From contig CAAEWE010000059.1 in assembly GCA_900759665.1 (NCBI GenBank), positions 1-64,000 of the forward strand: a DNA stretch of 64,000 nucleotides. Direction: 5' to 3'. The DNA is from Lachnospiraceae bacterium (lineage in GTDB: Bacteria; Bacillota; Clostridia; Lachnospirales; Lachnospiraceae). Made by a program: the position numbers and the translations under genes. Numbering within the stretch: position 1 is the first letter of the stretch; each line of letters begins with the position of its first letter. This document shows, piece by piece, positions 50,302-59,847 of this stretch. The notes beneath the pieces are model-generated. The model had not been told where the DNA came from, searched no databases, and saw nothing but the letters and a program-made list of their open reading frames with translations.

Positions 50302-51516
50302 TTAAATCGTATCTGCCTGCACCAGGATCACGTCGTCCGCTCCGATTCTGTCCGCATATTCCTGATACTGGTTTAGCTCTCTGCCGGAGGATTTCCGGAT
50401 CAGCTGGACGATCTTGCCGCTTCCCCTGAGCTTTGCTGCCAGATGATGTGCTTTCTCCCGGTACTGTGCCGGATAAACCACCAGAGTACCGCCCGACTTC
50501 TCCTTTTTCAGAAGCTGCTGCCGCTCCAGAGCCAGCATTAACTGATCCACGATAATAACTGCTCCGATCGCCGGTGCATCCTTGCCAAACTGTGCCACCA
50601 GGCCATCATATCGTCCGCCGCTCGCCAGTGCCTCGCCGTTTCCGTATGTATACGCCCGGAAGATCACGCCCGTATAATAGCTGTAATTGCTCAGCATACT
50701 CAGATCCACGGTAATGTACTGCTGATAACCGTACATTGCCACGATCTGCTCTACCTTCTGCAAGCGGTCCAATGCTTTTAATACACGCTCATTATCCGTT
50801 CTTTCCTTCACAAAGGCTTCTGACTCTGCAAAGCTTCCCTGAAGCTCTGACAGACTGACGAAGATTTCCTTTAACGGCTTTGCCACGGTCAGGCGATCCA
50901 GAAGCTCCTCCACACCAAAGAAGTTCTTGCTCTCGATCAATGTGAACAGCTCCTCTGCCTCCGCAGCGGAAAACCCGGCTTCCTCCACCAGTCCCCGCAG
51001 CAGATCTGCGTGGCCGATCTCCAGCTGAAACTCCTGCAGGCCGCTCTTTAACAGACATTCAATCGTAAGCACCACCATCTCTGCATCCGCATCGGAGCTG
51101 GTATCATTGAAAAGCTCCGCTCCAAGCTGGGTGACCTCCTGAAGCTTTCCCTTGTAAGGTGTGGTGTTTACAAAGGTGTTCCCCATATAGCACAGACGGA
51201 TCGGCATTTCTTCCTCTCTGTCATACTTTGATACACAGCGTGCGATCGCCGGTGTGATATCCGGCCGGAGTACAAGGGTGTTATTGCCCCGGTCAAAAAA
51301 CTTAAACATTGCCTGGGATTGTACAGAGCCCTTTTCCTTACTAAATATATCAAAGTATTCAAAGGTTGGTGTCTGGATATCACGAAATCCATAGGAGATC
51401 ATGACCTGATGAAGCTCCTGCTGTATCTTTAAACGGCTTGCACATTCTGCGCCGTAAATATCCCGGACACCGCCGGGTGTATGCAATAGTTCCTGACCAA
51501 AATTCTGTTCTGACAT
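50302..51516 (-). CDS. hisZ: HisZ, regulatory subunit of ATP phosphoribosyltransferase
   Basis: 404 aa, histidyl-tRNA-synthetase-like. The start at MSEQNFGQELL follows GAGGAGAGC. Class II motifs: TPGGVRDIYGAECASRLKIQ, MFKFFDRGNNTLVLRPDITP (motif 2 type), then AIARCVSKYDREEEMPIRLC and LASGGRYDGLVAQFGKDAPA (motif 3 type). It lacks the anticodon-binding C-terminal part expected of a synthetase and is paired with the short HisG, so it is the allosteric subunit, not a tRNA synthetase. The C-terminal about 90 residues form a small domain common in this group. Confidence 0.9.
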   Translation of the reverse strand: MSEQNFGQELLHTPGGVRDIYGAECASRLKIQQELHQVMISYGFRDIQTPTFEYFDIFSKEKGSVQSQAMFKFFDRGNNTLVLRPDITPAIARCVSKYDREEEMPIRLCYMGNTFVNTTPYKGKLQEVTQLGAELFNDTSSDADAEMVVLTIECLLKSGLQEFQLEIGHADLLRGLVEEAGFSAAEAEELFTLIESKNFFGVEELLDRLTVAKPLKEIFVSLSELQGSFAESEAFVKERTDNERVLKALDRLQKVEQIVAMYGYQQYITVDLSMLSNYSYYTGVIFRAYTYGNGEALASGGRYDGLVAQFGKDAPAIGAVIIVDQLMLALERQQLLKKEKSGGTLVVYPAQYREKAHHLAAKLRGSGKIVQLIRKSSGRELNQYQEYADRIGADDVILVQADTI

Positions 51517-51611
51517 GCTCTCCTCTTTTCTGCACACCTGTATCATGTGCGGTATTTATATTTTAAGATGACCTGATTTCTCTGCCTTTTATTATTGCAG
51601 TATTTTTGTAA

Positions 51612-52829
51612 TTAGTAAAGACTGGTTGGATTTTCCAGTTTTGGATCATATCCCTTTTCCTTCAATGCATCTACGATCTGCTGCTTATGCTCGTGACCAA
51701 ATGCCTCTAATGTGATCTTTAACTCTACAGCGGCATTCCGGTTAATGCTGACAAACTGGTTATGCTCCAGACGAATAACATTTCCCTTAAGCTGCGCAAT
51801 GACATTTGCCACGTTGACCAGCTCGCCCGGACGATCCGGAAGCTGTACCGACACAGTAAATACACGGCCTCTCTCGATCAGTCCATGCTGTACCACAGAG
51901 GACATGGTAATGATATCCATGTTGCCACCACTCAGGATAGATACGACTCTCTTATCCTTGCAATTTAAATGCTTCAGGGCGGCAACCGTTAACAGCCCGG
52001 AATTTTCTACAACCATCTTATGATTTTCGACCACATCCAGGAAATTTACAATAAGCTCTTCATCCTCTACGGTAATGATATCATCCAGATTTTTCTGGAT
52101 ATATGGGAATACAATATCTCCCGGTGTCTTTACGGCAGTACCGTCTGCAATGGTCACGGCACTTGGCAGGGAAACAACCTTTCCTGCCTTCAGGGATGCC
52201 TTCATGCAGGCTGCATTGGCCGGCTCCACACCGATGACCTGAATGTTTGGATTCAGCATTTTGGCCAGAGTAGATACTCCGGCAGCCAGTCCGCCGCCAC
52301 CAATCGGCACGAGAATGATATCCACGGTCGGCAGCTCCTTAAATATCTCCATTGCAATGGAGCCCTGTCCGGTTGCCACTGCAAGATCATTGAACGGATG
52401 CACAAATGTCATTTTGCGTTCCTCGGCAATCTCCAGTGCTTTCTGATAAGACTCGTCATAGACACCGCCATACAGCACAACCTCCGCACCGTAGCTTCTG
52501 GTACGGTTTACCTTGATCAGAGGTGTTGTAGTAGGCATAACGATCACCGCCTTTGTGCCAAACAGCTTAGCTGCATTGGCAACACCCTGCGCATGATTGC
52601 CGGCAGAAGCTGTGATCAATCCATGTGCCAGCTCCTCCTCGGTCAGCGTGCTTGCCTTATAGTAAGCACCTCTTACCTTATATGCTCCTGTATTCTGCAG
52701 ATTCTCCGGCTTTAAATATACCTTATTGCCGGACATTTCCGAAAAGTAATCGCTATAGATCAGATTCGTGGGAAGCGTAACCTCTTTTACCTTTTCTGCT
52801 GCCTCCTCAAAACTTTCCAATGTCATCAT
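51612..52829 (-). CDS. ilvA: Threonine ammonia-lyase with ACT domain
   Basis: 405 aa from MMTLESFEEAAEKVKEVTLP; upstream in-frame starts (to 52880) cannot be excluded because no clear ribosome site decides. PLP-lysine motif is NTGAYKVRGAYYK, with SAGNHAQGVANAAKLFGTKA, then the glycine loop VPIGGGGLAAGVSTLAKM. The C-terminal ACT domain is VSVQLPDRPGELVNVANVIA. It deaminates threonine to 2-oxobutanoate (isoleucine synthesis or catabolic). It stands between ftsY and the his operon, where ylxM-ffh would often be found. Confidence 0.92.
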   Translation of the reverse strand: MMTLESFEEAAEKVKEVTLPTNLIYSDYFSEMSGNKVYLKPENLQNTGAYKVRGAYYKASTLTEEELAHGLITASAGNHAQGVANAAKLFGTKAVIVMPTTTPLIKVNRTRSYGAEVVLYGGVYDESYQKALEIAEERKMTFVHPFNDLAVATGQGSIAMEIFKELPTVDIILVPIGGGGLAAGVSTLAKMLNPNIQVIGVEPANAACMKASLKAGKVVSLPSAVTIADGTAVKTPGDIVFPYIQKNLDDIITVEDEELIVNFLDVVENHKMVVENSGLLTVAALKHLNCKDKRVVSILSGGNMDIITMSSVVQHGLIERGRVFTVSVQLPDRPGELVNVANVIAQLKGNVIRLEHNQFVSINRNAAVELKITLEAFGHEHKQQIVDALKEKGYDPKLENPTSLY

Positions 52830-52906
52830 ATGAATCACCATGCCTTTCTTATCTTTTCTGCCATCCTTTCTGACAGTCATATATTATGATACAGGACGAC
52901 TCCTGC

Positions 52907-53839
52907 TTATTCCTCCTCATCCCCATCCTGCGTCTCAAACAGGGCATCCACAAACTTGTCCGCATCGAACTTCTGCAGATCGTCGATCTGCTCTCCGATC
53001 CCGATATATTTCACCGGAATATTCATCTCCGACTGAATGGCGATCGCAATACCGCCTCTGGCCGTTCCATCCAACTTTGTCAGCACGATTCCGGAAATAT
53101 CCGCAACCTCCGCAAACTGCTTTGCCTGTACCAGTGCATTCTGTCCTGTGGTTCCATCCAATACGATCAGAGTCTCCCGGTATGCCTCCGGAAACTCCCT
53201 CTCAATAATACGGTTGATCTTGCGAAGCTCCTCCATCAGGTTCTTTTTATTGTGAAGCCGTCCTGCCGTATCACAGATCAGCACGTCTGCCTTTCTCGCC
53301 TTTGCGGCATTGACCGCATCAAAAACAACAGAGGCAGGATCTCCGCCCTCCTGTCCGGCAATGATCTCCACACCGGCACGGTTAGACCACTCCGTCAGCT
53401 GCTCAATGGCTGCCGCACGGAAGGTATCTGCCGCCGCCAGGATCACCTTTTTGCCCTGAGCCTTTAACTGACCGGCCAGCTTTCCGACAGAAGTCGTCTT
53501 TCCCACACCATTGACACCGATCATCAATACTACAGATGTCTTATGCTCAAACTCATATGCCGTCTCGTCCACCTGCATCTGCTGCTTTATGGTGTCCATC
53601 AGAAGCTTTCTGCATACGGAAACCTCTTTGATCTTCTGCTCCTTTACCTTTTCCTTAAGATCCTCAATGATCCTGTCGGTGGTGTTCACACCAATATCCG
53701 CCATGATCAGGATCTCCTCCAGCTCCTCATAAAAATCATCATCAATCTCAGAGAAACCGCTGAAAAGAGAATCGATTCCTGATACAAAATTATCTCTGGT
53801 CTTTGTCAGACCACTTTTTAATCTGTCAAAAAATCCCAT
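52907..53839 (-). CDS. ftsY: Signal recognition particle receptor FtsY
   Basis: 310 aa, starting at MGFFDRLKSGLTKTRDN after GGAGCAGTT. N-domain, then the G-domain: G1 is GVNGVGKTTSVGKLAG, G3 is DTAGRLHNKKNLMEEL, G4 is TKLDGTARGG, and the closing loop is KYIGIGEQIDDLQKF. It is the membrane receptor of the SRP. It is the short form without the acidic A-domain, common in Clostridia. It comes directly after smc. Downstream is ilvA rather than ylxM and ffh. Confidence 0.95.
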   Translation of the reverse strand: MGFFDRLKSGLTKTRDNFVSGIDSLFSGFSEIDDDFYEELEEILIMADIGVNTTDRIIEDLKEKVKEQKIKEVSVCRKLLMDTIKQQMQVDETAYEFEHKTSVVLMIGVNGVGKTTSVGKLAGQLKAQGKKVILAAADTFRAAAIEQLTEWSNRAGVEIIAGQEGGDPASVVFDAVNAAKARKADVLICDTAGRLHNKKNLMEELRKINRIIEREFPEAYRETLIVLDGTTGQNALVQAKQFAEVADISGIVLTKLDGTARGGIAIAIQSEMNIPVKYIGIGEQIDDLQKFDADKFVDALFETQDGDEEE

Positions 53840-53948
53840 AACTGCTCCATTTCCCGCATAATGCGATATATATAATCTGTCCTGCGATGCAGACCATATC
53901 CTCACCTGTATCCAGCCAGACCCGGCCGGATATCAAGCCACGAGTCCA

Positions 53949-56900
53949 TTAGTTTACAACATCCTTCTCATCCAGAAGATTTACAGATACCAGCGTAGAA
54001 ACGCCCTTCTCCTGCATGGTGATACCATACAGAATATCTGCCGCATTCATCGTGCCTCGACGATGGGTGATCACAATAAACTGGGTGTCCTTCGTCAGTT
54101 TATGAAGATACTGCGCATAACGGTCTACGTTGGAATCGTCCAGTGCCGCCTCGATCTCGTCCAACAGACAGAACGGGGAAGGCTTCAGACTCTGAATTGC
54201 AAATAACAGTGCAATAGCCGTCAATGCCTTCTCTCCACCGGAAAGCTGCATCATATTCTGAAGCTTTTTTCCCGGTGGCTGTGCCACGATCTTGATGCCT
54301 GCCGTCAGGATATCTTCCTCTTCCAGAAGCTCCAGCGTACCACGGCCTCCACCAAAAAGCTCCTTAAATACCTTATCAAAGCGTTCCCGGATCTCGGCAA
54401 ACTGCTCGGCAAACTGCTTTCGCATGGACTCGTCCAGCTCACTGATGATCCCCTCCAACACGCCAGCCGCCTTGATCAGATCGTCATGCTGCGTCTTTAA
54501 CTGGGTGTAACGCTCCAACACATCCTGATACTGTTCAATGGCATTGACATTGACATCTCCCAGTGCCTTGATCCTGGATTTTAAGGAACCGATCTCCTGC
54601 TTCATCTGCGGCATAGAAAGCTCCGTGTTTGTCCGAAGCTCCTCTGCCCCATGATAAGTCAGCTCGTACTGCTCCCACATATATGTAGTCCGTGAGTTGA
54701 TCCGCTCCTCCATTTTTTCTTTCTGGTTGTTCAGACGGAAACACTCTTTATCCAGCTCATTGATCTTGTCGGAAAGACCTTCTCTCTTATCAATGAAGTC
54801 TTTATGCTGTCTGGAAAGCTCGTCCTTCTGCTCCGTCTCCTGACGGATCGTTTTCTCCAGTTCTGCGATCTCTCCCGCCGTATCCTCGATCTGCTGCTTT
54901 GCCTTCTCGATCTCCAGCTGTTTTTCCTGCATAAGATCCTCTGCCTGTCTGCTGTCGGATTGAATTCCGTCAAGCTCTGATGTCAGCTGTTTCAGCGTCT
55001 CATTGATACGGGCGATATTCTGAGCCACGAATTCATTGCTCTGAATCTCCGTGGAGATTTTAAGAGTATACTCGTTATTCTTCTCCGTAAGCTCTTTTTC
55101 CTCCTCTCGAAGTTCCTCCAGGCGATGGTTCAGCTCCTCCAGATATGTCTCATTCTCCTTGCTGCGGCTCTCACTGTCGCTGATGCTCGCTTTCAGATCA
55201 TCTAACTGCTTCTGAAGCTCTGCTTTCGTACTCTCGATTCCCTGACTGTCCAGACGGATCTGCTCCAGCTCATTCTGGTTCTGCAGGAAATCTCCTCTGG
55301 CTCTGTCGTAATTGATCTTAGCCGTATTTTGCTGCAGGATCAGCTCCTGACGGATGCTGCGGTTCTTTTCGATGGCCTTCTGCTGTTCCTCGGCTTCTTT
55401 GCGGCCTTCCTCCTGCTCCCGCAGAATCCCGCGCATTCTCTCTCTCTGCGCCTCCACTTCCTTTTCAAGATTTTCCATCTCACGGTGGCGTCCCAGGAGA
55501 TTATTGTTGTTTTTATAAGCTCCACCGGACATAGAACCGCCCGGATTTAAAAGCTCTCCCTCCTTCGTTACGATCCGAAGGGAATGCTTATACTTTCTTG
55601 CAAGAGCGATGGCATTATCAATATGATCCACCACCACAAATCTGCCCAGAAGATATTCGATCAACTGGTCAAACTTTGCATCTGCATGTACCAGAGAAGA
55701 ACCAAAACCTACTACGCCCGGCTCCCTTAATATATTCTGTGCCTGATTCACACCACGGCCGGATATATTAGTCAGCGGAAGGAAAGTGGCTCGACCGTAA
55801 CGGTTCTTTTTTAACAGAGCAATCATCGCCTTGGCAGTCTGTTCATTGTCTGTAACAATGTTCTGGATACTGCCTCCCAAAGCAGTCTCGATCGCAATCT
55901 CATAATCCTTCTCCACCCGGATGATGTCTGCGACAACACCAATGATACCTGGGTTATGCTCCTTCTGCTCCATCACGCGGCGGATGCTCTGTCCAAAACC
56001 TTCGTAACGCTCCGTCATATTCTTTAAGGAATTCAGACGGGAATTTGCCATATGGAACTTCTGCTGGGTATCCCGGTGCTCTTTTTCCAGCTCCTGACTC
56101 CGCTCGGAAAGACGTTTTAACGCATTTCGGATCTCTGCATTATTGGCATCCATTCCCTCAATCTTGTCCGAAATATCGGACAGAATAGCCTTTTGCTGCT
56201 CCATGGTTTCCTGCAGACCTGCCGCTTCGGATTTATTTTTCAACACCTTCTGGGTCATTTCTGCCCGTTTAACATTGATCTGCTCCAGCTGTGTTTCATA
56301 TTTCTGCTGTTCTGTCTTAATCTCTGTGGTCTGATTCATTGCCGCCAGAATATCATTATTGCGGTCTGCGATCTCCTTCTCTGTAGATGCGATCTGTCCG
56401 GAGGTCTGTGTGAGACGTTCCTTCATTTCATCTTGTTCCTTACGGATCCCGGCAAGGCGTTCGTCAAAGGCATCCTGCTTCTCCTGGTAGCCTGCCTTTT
56501 CTTCCTTCGCCTGATCCATGGATTTTTGCAGATTTTCCAGCCGTTCTTTATAATGCTCCTCATTCTGGCTGGCACTCCGGATCTGCTCCTGAAGCACCCG
56601 GACATTTCCTTCCTGTTCATTTAAGGATACTCTGGAATTGGTCAGACGTTCCTTATGCTCCTCCAGACTCTGATTGTGCTTTTCCAGCACCTCCTCCACC
56701 TGTGCATATTCCGCCTTTGTCTCTTCAAAATCCTTTTTTGCCTGTTCCAGATCACCGGAAGCAATGTCCTGTTTCTTGGACACATCTTCCATCTCCGTAT
56801 GAATCTGATCATACTCCATCAAAAAGATATTGACATCCAGATTACGAAGCTCATCACGATAGATCAGATATTCATGTGCCTTCTCTGACTGCTTCTCCAG

Positions 56901-57512
56901 TGGGCCTACCTGTTTTTCCAGCTCCGACAGTATATCCTCAATACGGATCATATTCTGCTGCTCCTCCGCCAGGTTTTTCTCGGCAGCAGCCTTTCTCTTT
57001 TTGAACTTCACGATACCGGCAGCCTCATCAAAAAGCTCACGCCTCTCCTCCGGCTTGCCACTCAGGATCTTATCGATCTGCCCCTGTCCGATAATGGAAT
57101 AGCCTTCCTTACCGATACCGGTATCAAACAACAGCTCCTGAATATCACGAAGTCGGCAGGATGCACCGTTTAAGAGGTACTCGCTCTCGCCGGAACGATA
57201 CACTCTTCTGGCAATGGTGACCTCCTCATACGGTACATTTAGCTTATGATCCTCGTTGCTGATGGTAATGGCTACATAGGCATACCCCAGAGGCTTTCGA
57301 AGCTCCGTTCCCGCAAAGATGATGTCCTCCATCTTGGCACCACGAAGCTGCTTGGCACTCTGCTCACCCAGTACCCAACGCACGGCATCAGCAACATTGC
57401 TCTTTCCACTTCCGTTAGGTCCTACAATCGCCGTAATACCATTATGAAATTCAAATAACAATTTATTGGCAAATGATTTAAAACCATGCACTTCCAGACT
57501 TTTTAAATACAT
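53949..57512 (-). CDS. smc: Chromosome segregation SMC protein
   Basis: 1187 aa, full-length SMC. The Walker A is AIVGPNGSGKSNVADAVRWV (about 28-47). Two long coiled coils (about 170-500 and 680-1010) flank the hinge (about 505-670, with GIIGVVADIIRVEKDYEIAI and the GSMSGGAYKN turn). The signature is LSGGEKALTAIALLFAIQ and Walker B is FCLLDEIEAALDDSNVDRYA. It organises and segregates the chromosome with ScpAB. Gene order rnc-smc-ftsY is standard for Firmicutes. Confidence 0.97.
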   Translation of the reverse strand: MYLKSLEVHGFKSFANKLLFEFHNGITAIVGPNGSGKSNVADAVRWVLGEQSAKQLRGAKMEDIIFAGTELRKPLGYAYVAITISNEDHKLNVPYEEVTIARRVYRSGESEYLLNGASCRLRDIQELLFDTGIGKEGYSIIGQGQIDKILSGKPEERRELFDEAAGIVKFKKRKAAAEKNLAEEQQNMIRIEDILSELEKQVGPLEKQSEKAHEYLIYRDELRNLDVNIFLMEYDQIHTEMEDVSKKQDIASGDLEQAKKDFEETKAEYAQVEEVLEKHNQSLEEHKERLTNSRVSLNEQEGNVRVLQEQIRSASQNEEHYKERLENLQKSMDQAKEEKAGYQEKQDAFDERLAGIRKEQDEMKERLTQTSGQIASTEKEIADRNNDILAAMNQTTEIKTEQQKYETQLEQINVKRAEMTQKVLKNKSEAAGLQETMEQQKAILSDISDKIEGMDANNAEIRNALKRLSERSQELEKEHRDTQQKFHMANSRLNSLKNMTERYEGFGQSIRRVMEQKEHNPGIIGVVADIIRVEKDYEIAIETALGGSIQNIVTDNEQTAKAMIALLKKNRYGRATFLPLTNISGRGVNQAQNILREPGVVGFGSSLVHADAKFDQLIEYLLGRFVVVDHIDNAIALARKYKHSLRIVTKEGELLNPGGSMSGGAYKNNNNLLGRHREMENLEKEVEAQRERMRGILREQEEGRKEAEEQQKAIEKNRSIRQELILQQNTAKINYDRARGDFLQNQNELEQIRLDSQGIESTKAELQKQLDDLKASISDSESRSKENETYLEELNHRLEELREEEKELTEKNNEYTLKISTEIQSNEFVAQNIARINETLKQLTSELDGIQSDSRQAEDLMQEKQLEIEKAKQQIEDTAGEIAELEKTIRQETEQKDELSRQHKDFIDKREGLSDKINELDKECFRLNNQKEKMEERINSRTTYMWEQYELTYHGAEELRTNTELSMPQMKQEIGSLKSRIKALGDVNVNAIEQYQDVLERYTQLKTQHDDLIKAAGVLEGIISELDESMRKQFAEQFAEIRERFDKVFKELFGGGRGTLELLEEEDILTAGIKIVAQPPGKKLQNMMQLSGGEKALTAIALLFAIQSLKPSPFCLLDEIEAALDDSNVDRYAQYLHKLTKDTQFIVITHRRGTMNAADILYGITMQEKGVSTLVSVNLLDEKDVVN

Positions 57513-57529
57513 CTATGTTCTCCCTGTGA

Positions 57530-58234
57530 CTATCGGCGTCCGTCCGCCTCTCTTTTTAAGACCAGTATCGCCTCATAGGCCGCAGACTGCTCTGCTTTCT
57601 TTTTGGTCTGACCGGTTCCGGTAGATATCTGTCTGCCATTGACAAATACGGCAGCCTGATACTCCTTATGATGATCCGGTCCACTCTCTCCGATCAGTTT
57701 ATATTCCAGTGTATCACCCTCATGGCGCTGAACAATTTCCTGCAGAAATGTTTTACTGTCATAAAAAAGCTTTTTATTATCAATGTCCTTGAGAATATGC
57801 TCCTCGATATATCGTTTGGCCGGTTCAAATCCCCCGTCCATATAGACGGCACCAATGGTCGCCTCCAGAGCATCTGACAGCACCGAATCCCTCTGCCTGC
57901 CGCCGGTAAGCTCCTCGCCCTTTCCCAGACGCAGATAATCTCCCAGATGAATCTCCCTGGCGCAAAGTGCCAGTGTCGGTTCACAGACATAGCTTGCTCT
58001 GGTCTTGGTCATCTCTCCCTCCGGCATATCCGGATGACGGCGAAAGATAAACTCACTGGATACCAGCTCCAGCACAGCATCTCCCAGAAACTCCAGTCTC
58101 TCATTGCACTGTGTCTTTTTCATTTTCTTTTCGTTGGAGTATGAGCTGTGGGTCAATGCCGTTGCCAGCAGAGACTTGTCTTTAAATAGATATCCTGCCT
58201 CCTTCTCAAACTCCCCCATTTCTTTTGATCTCAT
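57530..58234 (-). CDS. rnc: Ribonuclease III
   Basis: 234 aa, starting at MRSKEMGEFE: ATG overlaps the stop of the acyl carrier protein gene (ATGA) and follows GGAAAGGG. The RNase III signature is NERLEFLGDAVLELVSSEF (catalytic Glu/Asp), with the second metal site in LSDALEATIGAVYMDGGFEP. The C-terminal double-stranded RNA-binding domain is LQEIVQRHEGDTLEYKLIGE and GTGQTKKKAEQSAAYEAI. It processes rRNA and mRNA. Confidence 0.96.
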   Translation of the reverse strand: MRSKEMGEFEKEAGYLFKDKSLLATALTHSSYSNEKKMKKTQCNERLEFLGDAVLELVSSEFIFRRHPDMPEGEMTKTRASYVCEPTLALCAREIHLGDYLRLGKGEELTGGRQRDSVLSDALEATIGAVYMDGGFEPAKRYIEEHILKDIDNKKLFYDSKTFLQEIVQRHEGDTLEYKLIGESGPDHHKEYQAAVFVNGRQISTGTGQTKKKAEQSAAYEAILVLKREADGRR

Positions 58235-58497
58235 AACGATGAACCCTTTCCTGTAATTCCTCTGCCTGTCTGTAAATATTCCCAAAGCTCTCCCACAGTA
58301 TTCCACCGCAGGAGCTCCTGCTCCTCTACGATCACACCAAATACTGCCTCCACTCCCATCAGTATCTGGAAAAGAGTCAGGGAGTCCGCTCCATAGTCCC
58401 TCACAAAGGACTTTTCCTTGCGGATCTGCTCCGGTTCTACCTCTAATATTTCTGCCAAAAGCTTCTGCAGCTTTTCATATTCCATATTCATCACCAT
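58231..58497 (-). CDS. acpP: Acyl carrier protein-like
   Basis: 88 aa (start may be M3 or M5). The phosphopantetheine site is GADSLTLFQILMGVEAVFGV with Ser39; canonical ACP has DSLDxVELVMxxE, so the helix after the serine is divergent. A C-terminal extension (TGRGITGKGSSL) is unusual. Located between plsX and rnc, the classical place of acpP in Firmicutes, with an ATGA overlap with rnc. It is expected to carry acyl chains in fatty-acid synthesis, but the divergence leaves open a more special role. Confidence 0.8.
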   Translation of the reverse strand: MVMNMEYEKLQKLLAEILEVEPEQIRKEKSFVRDYGADSLTLFQILMGVEAVFGVIVEEQELLRWNTVGELWEYLQTGRGITGKGSSL

Positions 58498-58572
58498 CTC
58501 ATCTAAGTTTATGGAAAGTATCCGATGATCTCCTGTCTGTTATCCTGATATATCCACCGGATCATATACGGA

Positions 58573-59580
58573 TCAATCTAATTTCAGATTTTCCTTGATC
58601 CGGTCATTAATCCCCTCTTCACTGAAGGAAATGCACTGAAGGATCGCTGTCCTGATCTCTGCCTCACTGGAGCTTCCATGTGCCTTTACCACAAGACCTT
58701 TCAGTCCCAGAAGAGGTGCACCGCCGTGCTCGGAAGCATCAAAATCTTTCATTGTCTTCTTCAATGCCGGCTTGATCAGAAGAGCACCGATCTTGCTGCG
58801 AAGAGAACTCATAAGTCCCTCCTTTACCTTGTGCAGCAATGCAGAACCAAGTCCCTCATACAGCTTCAGGATCACATTTCCCACAAAGGCTTCACAGACG
58901 ATAACATCTGCTCCCCCCTTTGGGATATCTCTCGCTTCAATACTTCCGATAAAGTTGATATCCTCACATTCTTTTAATAAAGGATATGTCTCTTTTACAA
59001 GAGCATTCCCTTTTTCTTCCTCGGCTCCGATATTTACAATAGCAACGCGGGGATTCTTGATCCCAACGATATTCTCCATATAGATAGACCCCATCTTTGC
59101 AAACTGTACCAGATGAGAAGCTCTGGCATCTACATTGGCACCACAATCGATCAAAAGAGAAACGCCCTCTGTCGTCGGGATCAACGGTGCCAGAGGAGCT
59201 CTCTCTACGCCACGGATCCTTCCTACCACAAGCTGGCCTCCTACCAAGATCGCACCGGTGCTTCCTGCGGATACAAAAGCGTCTGCCTCTCCCTTTTTCA
59301 CAAGCTTCATACCTACCACGATAGAGGAGTCCTTCTTTTTGCGGATTGCCTCTACCGGTGGCTCATCGAAGCCAATGACATCCTCTGCATGGACAATATG
59401 AACTCTGTCCTTATCGTAGCTGTACTTCGCTAACTCTGCTTCAATGTCCGGAGTACGTCCCACCAGTGTAATCTCTATCTTGTCATTCTCTGCCAGTGCA
59501 TCAACCGCACCGTGAACCGGTGCCTCCGGGGCATTATCTCCACCCATGGCATCTACTACAATTCTTATCTTTTCGTCCAT
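58573..59580 (-). CDS. plsX: Phosphate acyltransferase PlsX
   Basis: 335 aa. PlsX motifs: VDAMGGDNAPEAPVHGAVDA at the start, then DEPPVEAIRKKKDSSIVVGM, then GSTGAILVGG, and DVIVCEAFVGNVILKLYEGL. It makes acyl-phosphate from acyl-ACP for phospholipid synthesis. It is first in the plsX-acp-rnc-smc-ftsY run. The region upstream (59581-59768) shows no gene. Confidence 0.96.
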   Translation of the reverse strand: MDEKIRIVVDAMGGDNAPEAPVHGAVDALAENDKIEITLVGRTPDIEAELAKYSYDKDRVHIVHAEDVIGFDEPPVEAIRKKKDSSIVVGMKLVKKGEADAFVSAGSTGAILVGGQLVVGRIRGVERAPLAPLIPTTEGVSLLIDCGANVDARASHLVQFAKMGSIYMENIVGIKNPRVAIVNIGAEEEKGNALVKETYPLLKECEDINFIGSIEARDIPKGGADVIVCEAFVGNVILKLYEGLGSALLHKVKEGLMSSLRSKIGALLIKPALKKTMKDFDASEHGGAPLLGLKGLVVKAHGSSSEAEIRTAILQCISFSEEGINDRIKENLKLD

Positions 59581-59768
59581 AATCGATCCAACCTTTCCTG
59601 CTTCTCCTGATCATACACCCTGTTTATCAAGCCTAATAGGGCTATTATGCATAAGCATACAAAATATATTATACCCGAATTTTATCCATAGTGCAAGAAG
59701 TCATCCTCGTTGGCTATGTGAATGTTCATACACAATAAGAACGGATATTGAAAAAATTTCTAACACAA

Positions 59769-59807
59769 AAAAGACAGCATCCGGAACCTCCCTGAAAACT
59801 GTCTTTT
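59769..59807 (-). terminator. Terminator of cheR
   Basis: On the minus strand, AAAAGACAG and CTGTCTTTT pair (9 bp) around a loop of about 21 bases, followed by more T. It lies 40 bases behind the cheR stop. Confidence 0.6.
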
Positions 59808-59847
59808 GAATAATTGAATTAATGATTTCCAAAGGAAACCGCTCATA

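Noticed and set aside
50302..51516. Histidyl-tRNA synthetase hisS
   Set aside because: Paired with the short HisG in a his operon and lacking the anticodon-binding domain; HisZ is the better call.
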